Part shown: positions 1 through 6,168 of the stretch, piece after piece
How positions within the stretch are numbered: position 1 is the stretch's first letter
How the letters are laid out: every line of letters begins with the position of its first letter
From: an uncultured Prevotellaceae bacterium
Lineage (GTDB): Bacteria > Bacteroidota > Bacteroidia > Bacteroidales > Bacteroidaceae
Reading direction: 5' to 3'
Length of the DNA: 6,168 bases
NCBI GenBank assembly: GCA_946413885.1
Contig: CAMKMK010000137.1
Span: 1 to 6,168 of the forward strand
Position numbers and translations under genes: made by a program
The notes under the pieces: model-generated
What the model saw: the letters and a program-made list of their open reading frames with translations, nothing else
What the model was told of the DNA's origin: nothing
Databases searched by the model: none

Positions 1-1650
1 CGCTATTATGATCCACGTGTGGGATACTTCACGGAGCACTTTACCAACTATTCAGACGAACAGCAGCGAGTCCAAGACAAAACATTCATCTCCCGTTGGC
101 GTTTAGAGCCTCGACCTGAGGACGTTGAGAAGATGCGTCGTGGCGAACTGGTTGAGCCAGCTAAACCTATTGTTTATTACATTGATCCAGCTACACCCAA
201 GCAGTGGCGGAAGTACCTGATTCAGGGTGTCAATGACTGGCAGGCCGCTTTCGAGAAGGCTGGATTCAAGAATGCCATCCAAGCACGCGAATGGCCAGAA
301 AATGATTCTACCATGAGCATGGAGGATGCCCGTTTCAGTTGTATTCGTTATCTCGCCTCTCCCATCGAGAATGCTTATGGCCCCCACGTATCTGATCCAC
401 GAACTGGCGAGATTCTGGAAAGCCATATTTGCTGGTATCACAACGTGATGAGTTTGGTCCATGACTGGTACATGGTTCAAGCCAGCAGCATCGACGAAGC
501 AGCGCAGAAGATGAACTACGACACTGACCTGATGGGGCAACTCATTCGTTTCGTCAGCTCACATGAGGTAGGTCACACCTTAGGACTTCGCCACAATTTC
601 GGCAGCAGTAGTACAGTTCCTGTAGATAGTCTTCGCAGCAAGGCATGGGTAGAAGCTAACGGACACACACCAAGCATTATGGACTACGCACGTTTCAATT
701 ACGTAGCTCAACCTGAGGATGGCATCAGCAGGAATGGCATCTTCCCCCGCATCAACGACTATGACAAGTGGGCTATTCAATGGGGGTATACTCCTATGCT
801 CGATGCCAAGAACGAAGACGAAGACCACAAGTTGCTGGAGCCAATGACCGTGAAGAGTCAAGAGAACCCTCGTCTCTGGTGGGGTGATGGAGAGTCTATG
901 GAAGGTTCACTGGATCCGCGCCGTCAGCGCGAAGATCTGGGCAATGATGCTGTTAAGGCCAGTACCTACGGAATAATGAACCTGAAACGTGAAATCATAA
1001 ATCTGCCTTCATGGACTTCTGATGACGATAAAGACATATATGGTAATGCTTTAAGTACCATGTACAATCACATTGTTAGCCAACTGTTGCGCTACAGCGG
1101 CCATGTGACTCGAAACATTGGTGGTACCCTCATAACCTACAGAACCAAAACTCAGAGTGGCGCCGTCTATGAGCCCCAACCCAAAGAGAAACAGAAAGCT
1201 GCCCTGCAATTCATGAATGAGCAGTTCCTGAACGAACCCGTTTGGCTCAAAAATGTTTCATATGCCAACCGTATCAGCCGCGACCCTCAGACTCTCACCA
1301 CCACCGTTGGAGTGCGTGCTGTGACTAACCTGATGGACCGTTTGGACTACCTGAACGAATTATATTCTCCCCAAGAATACTTGACCGATCTGACAAAGTT
1401 AATTTTCAGTGAGGCTGATACCCGTAAGAAAGTATCCCGCTACCGTATTGCATTACAGAATGAAATGCTTCGCAATCTCCGACAGGCTTATGGGAACAAA
1501 AACACTTCCATTCAACCTGCCGTACTATACACATTGCAGCAGATTCAGAAGAAGGCTAAAGCTGCCAGCACTTCCGCCCCTGATGCAGAAAGTCGTGCTC
1601 ACTGGGCCAGCGTCTATGACCTAATTGGCCGTAGCCTGACCTGGAAGTAA
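1..1650 (+). CDS. zinc-dependent metalloprotease of the Met-zincin (DUF5117/DUF4953) family, 5' end missing
   Basis: The reading frame is open from the first base of the window, so this is the C-terminal 549 residues of a larger protein. Family members are usually around 800 or more residues with a signal peptide and DUF5118 and DUF5117 regions ahead of the catalytic part. Residues are numbered from the first codon here. A family-typical D-P-R-V-G-Y-F stretch lies at 4-10. A segment starting PIVYYIDPATPKQW near 57 opens the catalytic region. The metzincin zinc site HEVGHTLGLRH is at 188-198 (nt 562-594), with three His ligands and the catalytic Glu. A Met-turn S-I-M-D-Y has its Met at 227 (nt 679). 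Together these indicate an intact protease active site. The remaining ~300 residues are a helical-looking C-terminal part with no motif I recognise. By family it probably acts outside the cytoplasm; the substrate is unknown. The P1-family hydrolase gene follows 55 bp later on the same strand. No frameshift is visible. Confidence 0.93.
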   Translation, partial: RYYDPRVGYFTEHFTNYSDEQQRVQDKTFISRWRLEPRPEDVEKMRRGELVEPAKPIVYYIDPATPKQWRKYLIQGVNDWQAAFEKAGFKNAIQAREWPENDSTMSMEDARFSCIRYLASPIENAYGPHVSDPRTGEILESHICWYHNVMSLVHDWYMVQASSIDEAAQKMNYDTDLMGQLIRFVSSHEVGHTLGLRHNFGSSSTVPVDSLRSKAWVEANGHTPSIMDYARFNYVAQPEDGISRNGIFPRINDYDKWAIQWGYTPMLDAKNEDEDHKLLEPMTVKSQENPRLWWGDGESMEGSLDPRRQREDLGNDAVKASTYGIMNLKREIINLPSWTSDDDKDIYGNALSTMYNHIVSQLLRYSGHVTRNIGGTLITYRTKTQSGAVYEPQPKEKQKAALQFMNEQFLNEPVWLKNVSYANRISRDPQTLTTTVGVRAVTNLMDRLDYLNELYSPQEYLTDLTKLIFSEADTRKKVSRYRIALQNEMLRNLRQAYGNKNTSIQPAVLYTLQQIQKKAKAASTSAPDAESRAHWASVYDLIGRSLTWK

Positions 1651-1705
1651 TTCTTGGATGTTAGCAGAATAAACTGTTGCAAATTTCAATTCTCTCTTGA
1701 AGATT

Positions 1706-2647
1706 ATGAAAAGTGGATTGAAAAGGATTCCTTTCAGCACACTCGAGGGTGTGATGGTAGGAAACGCACAGGATGATGATGCCAAGACGGGTGTCACAGT
1801 ACTTTATTTCCCCCATACCGCCACCGCTGGAGTAGATATCAGCGGAGGCGGTCCTGCTTCTCGCGAGACTCCTGTACTTGATCCCATGTGCAACAACACA
1901 CCTCTCAACGCACTTGTGTTTGCAGGTGGATCAGCTTATGGGCTGGAGGCCTCATCAGGCGTAATGGAATGTCTTGAGAAACATGGAATTGGATACGATA
2001 CTGGGTATGCTTTGGTTCCTATTGTCGTACAGAGCGATATATACGATCTTTCCTATGGTTCTGCATCCATTCGTCCTGATAAGGCAATGGGGTATCTTGC
2101 ATGCAGCAAAGCATTAAAAAAGAACGATCCTCGTAGTGGAAACGTAGGAGCAGGTACAGGTGCCACAGTGGGAAAGATTCTGGGTATGGAACGAGCGCAG
2201 AAAAGTGGCATTGGATATGCTGCGCTCCAGTTGGATAAGCTTGTTGTGGGAGCCGTTGTGGTCGTAAATGCTTTGGGTGACATTTACCATAAAGGCAAAA
2301 AAATTGCTGGCTTGACCAACGAGGAGCACACAGGTTTTGCCGACAGCGCAACGGAATTGTTCCGCATGATTCAGTCACCTCAACCGGGAACAAACACAAC
2401 CATAGGAGCCGTGATCACCAATGCCCGATTCAACAATACCCAGATGCGGAAGATAGCCTCAATGGCACGCAACGCTTTTGCCCGTTGTATCCGACCTGTT
2501 GGAACCATGTTCGATGGAGATACCATTTATGGAATATCCACTTCCTCTCATCCTGTGGAGGCAGATATAAATATCGTCGGAACTCTTGCATCCGATGCTA
2601 TGGAAGCTGCTATCGCTGATGCTATTCTTGAGAGCAGGAAAGATTGA
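1706..2647 (+). CDS. P1 family peptidase (MEROPS S58, DmpA/NylC-like self-processing N-terminal nucleophile hydrolase)
   Basis: A complete 313-residue protein with no signal peptide or membrane segment, so probably cytoplasmic. The family includes DmpA aminopeptidase, beta-aminopeptidases and the nylon-oligomer hydrolase NylC. Members cut themselves into alpha and beta chains, exposing a Ser or Thr nucleophile. Visible marks are an N-terminal EGVMVGNA segment (15-22) resembling the family's P-G-V-x-V-G-H start, GGSAYGL at 74-80, GNVGAGTGAT at 145-154, and GTNTTIGAVITNA at 228-240. By analogy with NylC (Asn266/Thr267), the self-cleavage site should be Asn230-Thr231 (nt 2393-2398). That gives an alpha chain of ~230 and a beta chain of ~83 residues. 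The ATG at 1706 is chosen as the start. A TTG three codons upstream (1697) would add only M-K-I and is less likely. The upstream gap is 55 bp with no clear promoter, so co-transcription with the metalloprotease is plausible. The true substrate cannot be read from sequence. Confidence 0.92.
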   Translation: MKSGLKRIPFSTLEGVMVGNAQDDDAKTGVTVLYFPHTATAGVDISGGGPASRETPVLDPMCNNTPLNALVFAGGSAYGLEASSGVMECLEKHGIGYDTGYALVPIVVQSDIYDLSYGSASIRPDKAMGYLACSKALKKNDPRSGNVGAGTGATVGKILGMERAQKSGIGYAALQLDKLVVGAVVVVNALGDIYHKGKKIAGLTNEEHTGFADSATELFRMIQSPQPGTNTTIGAVITNARFNNTQMRKIASMARNAFARCIRPVGTMFDGDTIYGISTSSHPVEADINIVGTLASDAMEAAIADAILESRKD

Positions 2648-2649
2648 AA

Positions 2650-4908
2650 TCAAAGGGTCTTCCTGTTCCCTTGAATATATACGCCCTTTCGAGGTTTTTG
2701 CTGAAGTTGCTGGCCGTTTATGTTATAAATATGGTCTGAGGAATTAAACTTATGGATGTTGACAGGTTGGATATCCGTTGCATCCTGTTTGACGATATAA
2801 ACAACGCCATTTCCTACCCCATTCGTTAAATCCACCATACACACATACGTATCACCAGGAGTTAATTTCAGACTATTGCTTCGCAGAAAGATGTGACCAT
2901 TCTCGTGACCCTGCCGCCCTACTCCAATGTTGAAAAAAATAGACTCTGCTGTGGAGTTGTAGGACAACATGTATTCTGAGCCACTCGTAGCCAGGAACTG
3001 AGGCACCCACGCCCTTGCGCCATAAAAGCCGAAATCAATACTCTTGGGATTCAATTGTTCGCCTACCGTAAAGGTCAACTGATACATTTTGTCAGCCACC
3101 TCAGCCATAGGAATCGCATTCTCGAGTTTCCATTCTGAACCACCTCCATAGTGAGGTTTCCCTATCGAATTGGCAGCCCCTATGATATAAACGTTGCCTT
3201 CTCCCTCCTGATTCAATGTTCTTTCCTCAGGAGTTACCAATATGGTTTGGTTGCCTATGTCCACATTCACCGTATAGATGCCGCTCAAAGGCTTGAAGAT
3301 CAATTCACCTGCATCGTTCTTCATGAAAAAGTCAGGGTCAACATACCAATTCCCATCATCCACAAAATTTTGGGCATACGCCTGACCTTGTGTCAGTTCA
3401 GTAGTCAAGGCATATTGGTTCCAAGTCACGTTGCTCAGCATCTTTTCGCCAAGCATCAATTCAGGTTCCTCCTCTGCTCCAAAGATGACTGATGTGACAC
3501 TCTTTCCCGAAAGTTTCACCGTAACGACAGCATCTGTCTCCTCGAAGATAGAGACCGTTCGTGTCCCGCTGTTGTTGTTCACCAGCAACACACCGTACGT
3601 GTTGTCAGGATTGCGGAAAGCCACATGCGACACGTTGTCTATCGTGGTTCCAGATGTACGGATACGCACAGCACCAGGTTTCACCGCTACAGAGGCGTGA
3701 GCAATAACGAAGTAATGACTGTTGGCAGTTATCGTGTGATAATCATCTGCGCTGATATCTACCGCTCCGTAGCATGTGGTACATCCTCCATCCAGATTCG
3801 GTCCGCGATTAGTGTCGAGCATTAGGTTCCAAACCATCACAGCGCGACAATAGCGGGTTGCTGTAGAAATCACCAAATTGTTCATGTCTGGCAACAAGCG
3901 GGTGTTTAGGTTGCGTCCGTCGTTCCACGTGCCGATACTGGATTCCGTGAAAATCAATTCCTTCGTGGGAGCCTGGTTGTGGATATCCGTCAATTCCGCA
4001 GCATTCCCTCCGTAGTCGTGATAAGCTGCACCCACCACCAGTTCGCTACCTTCCATCGTATCGTCAAGCGCATTATAGACTTTTACAGGATAATCCACCT
4101 GATCCGCCAACCCGTCGTAATTATAGTTGTGATCAAAGACATAAATCTTCGTTTTCAATCCTGCCTGACTGAAAGCTGGAGCCAAATACTTCAGGAAAGC
4201 AGCCTCCTCGGCCCAAGGCATATATAGGCTGGCACAGTTTCCTTTGTTGAGAGGTTCATTCTGAGGGGTCACGGCATAGATTTCAATGCCATTCTGACGG
4301 AATGCCTCGACGAATTTCACGAAGTATTGCGCATAGGCGCTGTAATACTGGGGATTCAGATGCCCACTTGTCCAATGATTGTATTCCGCAGTAGAACTCA
4401 GGTTCTCCACCTTCATCCATCGAGGACAAGTCCAAGGAGAGCCGATAATCTTCAAATCAGGATTGATTTCCAGGATTTCTTTCAAAACAGGTATCAAATA
4501 GTCTGTTTCGTCGCTTTGCAGGGCAAAGTTCTTGATGTCCCTTGTGTCGCATAGGGTATAGACACGGCTCGAGAAATCGCTGCAACCGATGGAGATACGG
4601 CAATAACTGACTCCAAGACCCGTCTCTTGGGAGAATGTCTTCCTCAGGAATTCATGACGATCACGTGGATTCATCTTCAACAGGTTATAGCAACTGGAAT
4701 AGGTAAGCCCATAGCCAAACCCATCCATGCTCTGATACTCAGTACTGGGCATCAGACGGATACGGTTTGCCGCTAACGTCCCTGCAGTCTCTTGTGTCTT
4801 GTACTTCAAGGTCTCCGTACCATCCGCCGTAGTGGAGAAAATCCTGACATGCTCAGCTTGAGCTGTTAGCCCAAGAGCCATCAAATATATCATCAAAGTC
4901 TTTCTCAT
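2650..4908 (-). CDS. secreted GH30 family glycoside hydrolase with SusE/F-like C-terminal modules
   Basis: A complete 752-residue protein. It opens with a signal peptide: M-R-K-T, a hydrophobic stretch to ~16, and likely signal peptidase I cleavage after A-Q-A (18). No lipobox Cys is present. The GH30 (beta/alpha)8 domain spans ~45-400: DGFGYGLT (62-69), SPWTCPRWMK (157-166), acid/base Glu218 in TPQNEPL, and nucleophile Glu322 in FTESS. The side beta-sandwich typical of GH30 follows at ~400-478. GH30 enzymes are retaining beta-glycosidases; this sequence type is closest to the glucosylceramidase / endo-beta-1,6-glucanase branch, but the exact linkage is inference. Residues ~485-562 (with W-Y-V-D-P-D-F-F at 521-528) and ~571-708 resemble modules of Bacteroidota SusE/SusF-like glycan-binding proteins (DUF5121-like, from memory). 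The tail 727-752, with NGQQL and KGVYI, resembles short C-terminal sorting-like tails. The gene starts 36 bp after the phosphoesterase stop, so the two are probably co-transcribed. Confidence 0.93.
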   Translation of the reverse strand: MRKTLMIYLMALGLTAQAEHVRIFSTTADGTETLKYKTQETAGTLAANRIRLMPSTEYQSMDGFGYGLTYSSCYNLLKMNPRDRHEFLRKTFSQETGLGVSYCRISIGCSDFSSRVYTLCDTRDIKNFALQSDETDYLIPVLKEILEINPDLKIIGSPWTCPRWMKVENLSSTAEYNHWTSGHLNPQYYSAYAQYFVKFVEAFRQNGIEIYAVTPQNEPLNKGNCASLYMPWAEEAAFLKYLAPAFSQAGLKTKIYVFDHNYNYDGLADQVDYPVKVYNALDDTMEGSELVVGAAYHDYGGNAAELTDIHNQAPTKELIFTESSIGTWNDGRNLNTRLLPDMNNLVISTATRYCRAVMVWNLMLDTNRGPNLDGGCTTCYGAVDISADDYHTITANSHYFVIAHASVAVKPGAVRIRTSGTTIDNVSHVAFRNPDNTYGVLLVNNNSGTRTVSIFEETDAVVTVKLSGKSVTSVIFGAEEEPELMLGEKMLSNVTWNQYALTTELTQGQAYAQNFVDDGNWYVDPDFFMKNDAGELIFKPLSGIYTVNVDIGNQTILVTPEERTLNQEGEGNVYIIGAANSIGKPHYGGGSEWKLENAIPMAEVADKMYQLTFTVGEQLNPKSIDFGFYGARAWVPQFLATSGSEYMLSYNSTAESIFFNIGVGRQGHENGHIFLRSNSLKLTPGDTYVCMVDLTNGVGNGVVYIVKQDATDIQPVNIHKFNSSDHIYNINGQQLQQKPRKGVYIQGNRKTL

Positions 4909-4944
4909 TTCAAAATGCCTGTAATGATTGAAATCCTAATCCTG

Positions 4945-5931
4945 TTAATGGGTCTTCAACACAATCTCTGTTATCTCTGGAGTAGCACCGATTCGCATGG
5001 GAAGCGTTCCGCCCAAACCGATGTTTACATAGAGAGTCTGGTCACCCTCGTCATATCGGCCATCACACTCTGGATAAATCCATTTACTGGGAGTAAAACC
5101 CAAGATGCGGAATTGCATCGCATGAGTGTGGCCACTCAGCGTCAAAGGGATATCCGTCTGCCCCACAACCTCTGCTCTCCAGTGGCTGGGATCGTGGCTC
5201 AGGAGGATGCGCATCATGCCATCTGTGCCCTCCATCGCCTCGCGAAGCTTGCCACGACGGATTATCTGATGAGCGCCGCAACTCTGATTCTCCACACCCA
5301 GCACAGCCAGACTATCCTTGCCACGATGCAGAATCAGTTTCTCGTTCAAAAGCAGATGCCAACCTAAATCCTCACGTTGCATCCTGACCAACGTGTCCAG
5401 CAGCTCACTACGCTTACGCGCGTCCAAGTTCCTCATATAAGGATTGTAGTCGTGATTGCCCAGAATGCTCACCACGCCACCCCTCGCATGAAACTGTTTC
5501 AGGACAGGCACAAAAGGAACCAGTTCCCTATAGTCAAAAGAGACCAAATCTCCTGTGAAACAAATCAAATCGGGCTCCATCCCATTCACGGTTCGCACCA
5601 CTTCCTCGAGGTCTTTATCATGACCTTTCCATCCATCAAGATGCAAATCGCTGATATGCACAATCTTATACCCATCGAAATTCTGAGGAACCCGCTCGCT
5701 GGCATACTCTACCCTCTTCACCTCATGGGTGAATCGACCCCAGTAGTGACCGTAGAGATAGAGTCCCCACCACAACGCCAGAACAGCCAGGCTCGCCCAA
5801 GCAAAAGGACGCCACGACAGGTGACCATGAATCAGTTTGGCACCCAGCCAACCTATCACATAGATCACTTGGGGAATGAGAAGCCAGAACAGGCTTACCA
5901 ACACCGCCAGAAATATCATGATTCTTCCCAT
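4945..5931 (-). CDS. membrane-anchored calcineurin-like metallophosphoesterase (YaeI/YkuE-like)
   Basis: A complete 328-residue protein. Two hydrophobic segments (~5-30 and ~42-62) form a membrane-anchoring N-terminus, followed by a soluble phosphoesterase domain. The two-metal calcineurin-like motif set is complete: D95-x-H97 in HISDLHLDGW, G127-D128 in FTGDL, G158-N159-H160-D161, His246 in LLSHDP, and G267-H-T-H270. The C-terminal part, Y-V-N-I-G-L-G then R-I-G-A-T-P-E-I (301-320), is typical of the membrane-linked branch of this superfamily. Relatives hydrolyse phosphodiester or pyrophosphate bonds, and some act on lipid A or envelope lipid precursors; the substrate here cannot be assigned. 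Many Bacteroidota relatives are longer, with more membrane segments. The start is taken as the ATG at 5931. A GTG directly upstream (5934) would only add one Met. The GH30 gene lies 36 bp downstream on the same strand. Confidence 0.93.
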   Translation of the reverse strand: MGRIMIFLAVLVSLFWLLIPQVIYVIGWLGAKLIHGHLSWRPFAWASLAVLALWWGLYLYGHYWGRFTHEVKRVEYASERVPQNFDGYKIVHISDLHLDGWKGHDKDLEEVVRTVNGMEPDLICFTGDLVSFDYRELVPFVPVLKQFHARGGVVSILGNHDYNPYMRNLDARKRSELLDTLVRMQREDLGWHLLLNEKLILHRGKDSLAVLGVENQSCGAHQIIRRGKLREAMEGTDGMMRILLSHDPSHWRAEVVGQTDIPLTLSGHTHAMQFRILGFTPSKWIYPECDGRYDEGDQTLYVNIGLGGTLPMRIGATPEITEIVLKTH

Positions 5932-5971
5932 CACGTTCCCACAAAATTCATCCTTTTACCATAATCAATGA

Positions 5972-5979
5972 CAAAATTA
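5972..5979 (-). promoter_or_regulatory. putative Bacteroidota -7 promoter element for the metallophosphoesterase gene
   Basis: Read on the - strand this is TAATTTTG, an exact fit to the Bacteroidota housekeeping -7 consensus TAnnTTTG. It would put the transcription start near 5965 and give a leader of ~34 nt before the ATG at 5931. The nearest upstream TTTG (+ strand CAAA at 6004-6007) is 24 bp away, longer than the usual spacing, so the -33 element is poor. The element overlaps an AT-rich inverted repeat, AAAATT-AGC-AATTTT (5973-5987). In this AT-rich stretch a chance match is possible. The promoter would serve the phosphoesterase and probably the GH30 gene behind it. Confidence 0.4.
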
Positions 5980-6032
5980 GCAATTTTATTTCATATTCCA
6001 TCGCAAAGGCAGATAAAAATTCCCTATCATGC

Positions 6033-6068
6033 GAAGAGGCCAGCGGAACCGCCAGCCTCTTCTTTCTT
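6033..6068 (+). terminator. hairpin with T-rich tail, terminator-like on the + strand
   Basis: GAAGAGGC (6033-6040) pairs perfectly with GCCTCTTC (6055-6062). An inner GCG/CGC stem (6043-6045 with 6050-6052) caps a GAAC loop, and the two stems are separated by a symmetrical CA/CA internal mismatch. On the + strand the stem runs directly into TTTCTT (6063-6068), with A5 upstream at 6015-6019, so it looks like an intrinsic terminator for rightward transcription. Yet no + strand gene ends before it. On the - strand the first T5 run begins only ~13 nt after the stem, so leftward termination for a gene beyond the right edge is less ideal but possible. Confidence 0.5.
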
Positions 6069-6092
6069 ATCGTCACCACTAACCCTTTATCC

Positions 6093-6113
6093 TAAATGGT
6101 AAATCGTAAATGG
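6093..6113. repeat. three tandem TAAATSG heptamers
   Basis: Three back-to-back 7-bp units read TAAATGG, TAAATCG, TAAATGG. A looser TATTATTGG follows at 6114-6122. They lie in the noncoding stretch 31 bp beyond the hairpin stem. The function is unknown. Short AT-rich tandem units like this may arise by slippage. Confidence 0.6.
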
Positions 6114-6168
6114 TATTATTGGTGTCCGCTAAATCTTTTGAGCCATACACAAATTAAGGTCGGTACCC
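6114..6168. other. unassigned right edge of the window
   Basis: No gene can be supported here, but several short frames run to the edge. On the - strand one frame reads GTDLNLCMAQKI and then stops at 6129-6131, which could be the C-terminus of a leftward gene. A second - frame stops at 6116-6118. On the + strand, ATG at 6096 opens 24 codons to the edge, but it begins inside the heptamer repeat, so it is a poor start. The stretch GGTGTCCGCTAAATC (6121-6135) could also be the end of an insertion sequence. Too little is visible to choose. Confidence 0.2.

Noticed and set aside
103..861. - strand open frames of 145 and 93 codons opposite the metalloprotease
   Set aside because: They overlap the zinc site region of a clear metzincin and have no recognisable features.
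1662..1679. Weak stem TAGCAG/CTGTTG between the two + strand genes as a terminator
   Set aside because: It needs two wobble pairs and has no T-tract after it, so it does not support transcript separation.
2019..2399. - strand open frame of 126 codons inside the P1 hydrolase gene
   Set aside because: The + strand protein is well conserved and complete; the - frame is Cys/Pro/His-rich and matches nothing recognisable.
2653..2699. AAGGG/CCCTT stem (2653-2672) and CCT-TTCG-AGG stem with TTTTT (2685-2699) as a terminator for the P1 gene
   Set aside because: The stems are short (5 and 3 bp) and lie within GH30 coding sequence; too weak to annotate as a terminator.
4915..5964. Long + strand open frames at 4915-5367 and 5377-5964 opposite the phosphoesterase
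   Set aside because: They are antisense to a gene with a complete set of catalytic motifs and show no recognisable domain; their composition fits shadow frames.
6096..6168. + strand ATG at 6096 opening 24 codons to the window edge
   Set aside because: It starts inside the heptamer repeat and has no supporting promoter; the frame may be open by chance.
1..6168. CRISPR array, tRNA/rRNA genes, riboswitch or phage genes
   Set aside because: No regularly spaced repeats, cloverleaf with CCA-type end, or recognisable rRNA or phage sequence were seen on either strand.

Overview
This 6.2 kb window looks chromosomal and comes from a Bacteroidota member. A Bacteroidales organism, perhaps Prevotella-like, is the best guess. 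The evidence is indirect. The first gene belongs to a large zinc-metalloprotease family found mainly in Bacteroidota. The glycoside hydrolase carries SusE/F-like C-terminal modules and a short tail of the N-G-Q-(Q/R)-L ... K-G-(V/I)-Y-I type common in Prevotella and Bacteroides. A TAnnTTTG-type promoter element precedes one gene, and no strong Shine-Dalgarno sequences are evident.

Layout: two genes on the + strand (about 1-2647) converge on two genes on the - strand (5931-2650). The + pair is the C-terminal two thirds of a secreted-type metzincin protease, cut by the left edge, followed 55 bp later by a complete P1-family (S58, DmpA/NylC-like) self-processing hydrolase. The - pair is a membrane-anchored calcineurin-like metallophosphoesterase followed 36 bp later by a secreted GH30 glycoside hydrolase. 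The convergent stop codons are only 2 bp apart, so each transcript probably runs into the antisense strand of the other gene.

The last ~237 bp (5932-6168) hold no gene I can support. They contain a probable promoter for the phosphoesterase, a compact hairpin with a T-rich flank (terminator-like on the + strand), three tandem copies of a TAAATSG heptamer, and ~55 bp that may be the edge of a neighbouring gene or element.

Functionally the window has two peptidase-type hydrolases on one side, and a beta-glucan/glucosyl hydrolase with an envelope phosphoesterase on the other. No SusC/SusD pair, regulator or transporter is present, so nothing shows that the GH30 belongs to a polysaccharide utilisation locus. 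I do not see a clearly new multi-gene system. The most unusual items are the modular C-terminus of the GH30, the nearly abutting convergent ends, and the orphan hairpin plus heptamer array at the right edge.
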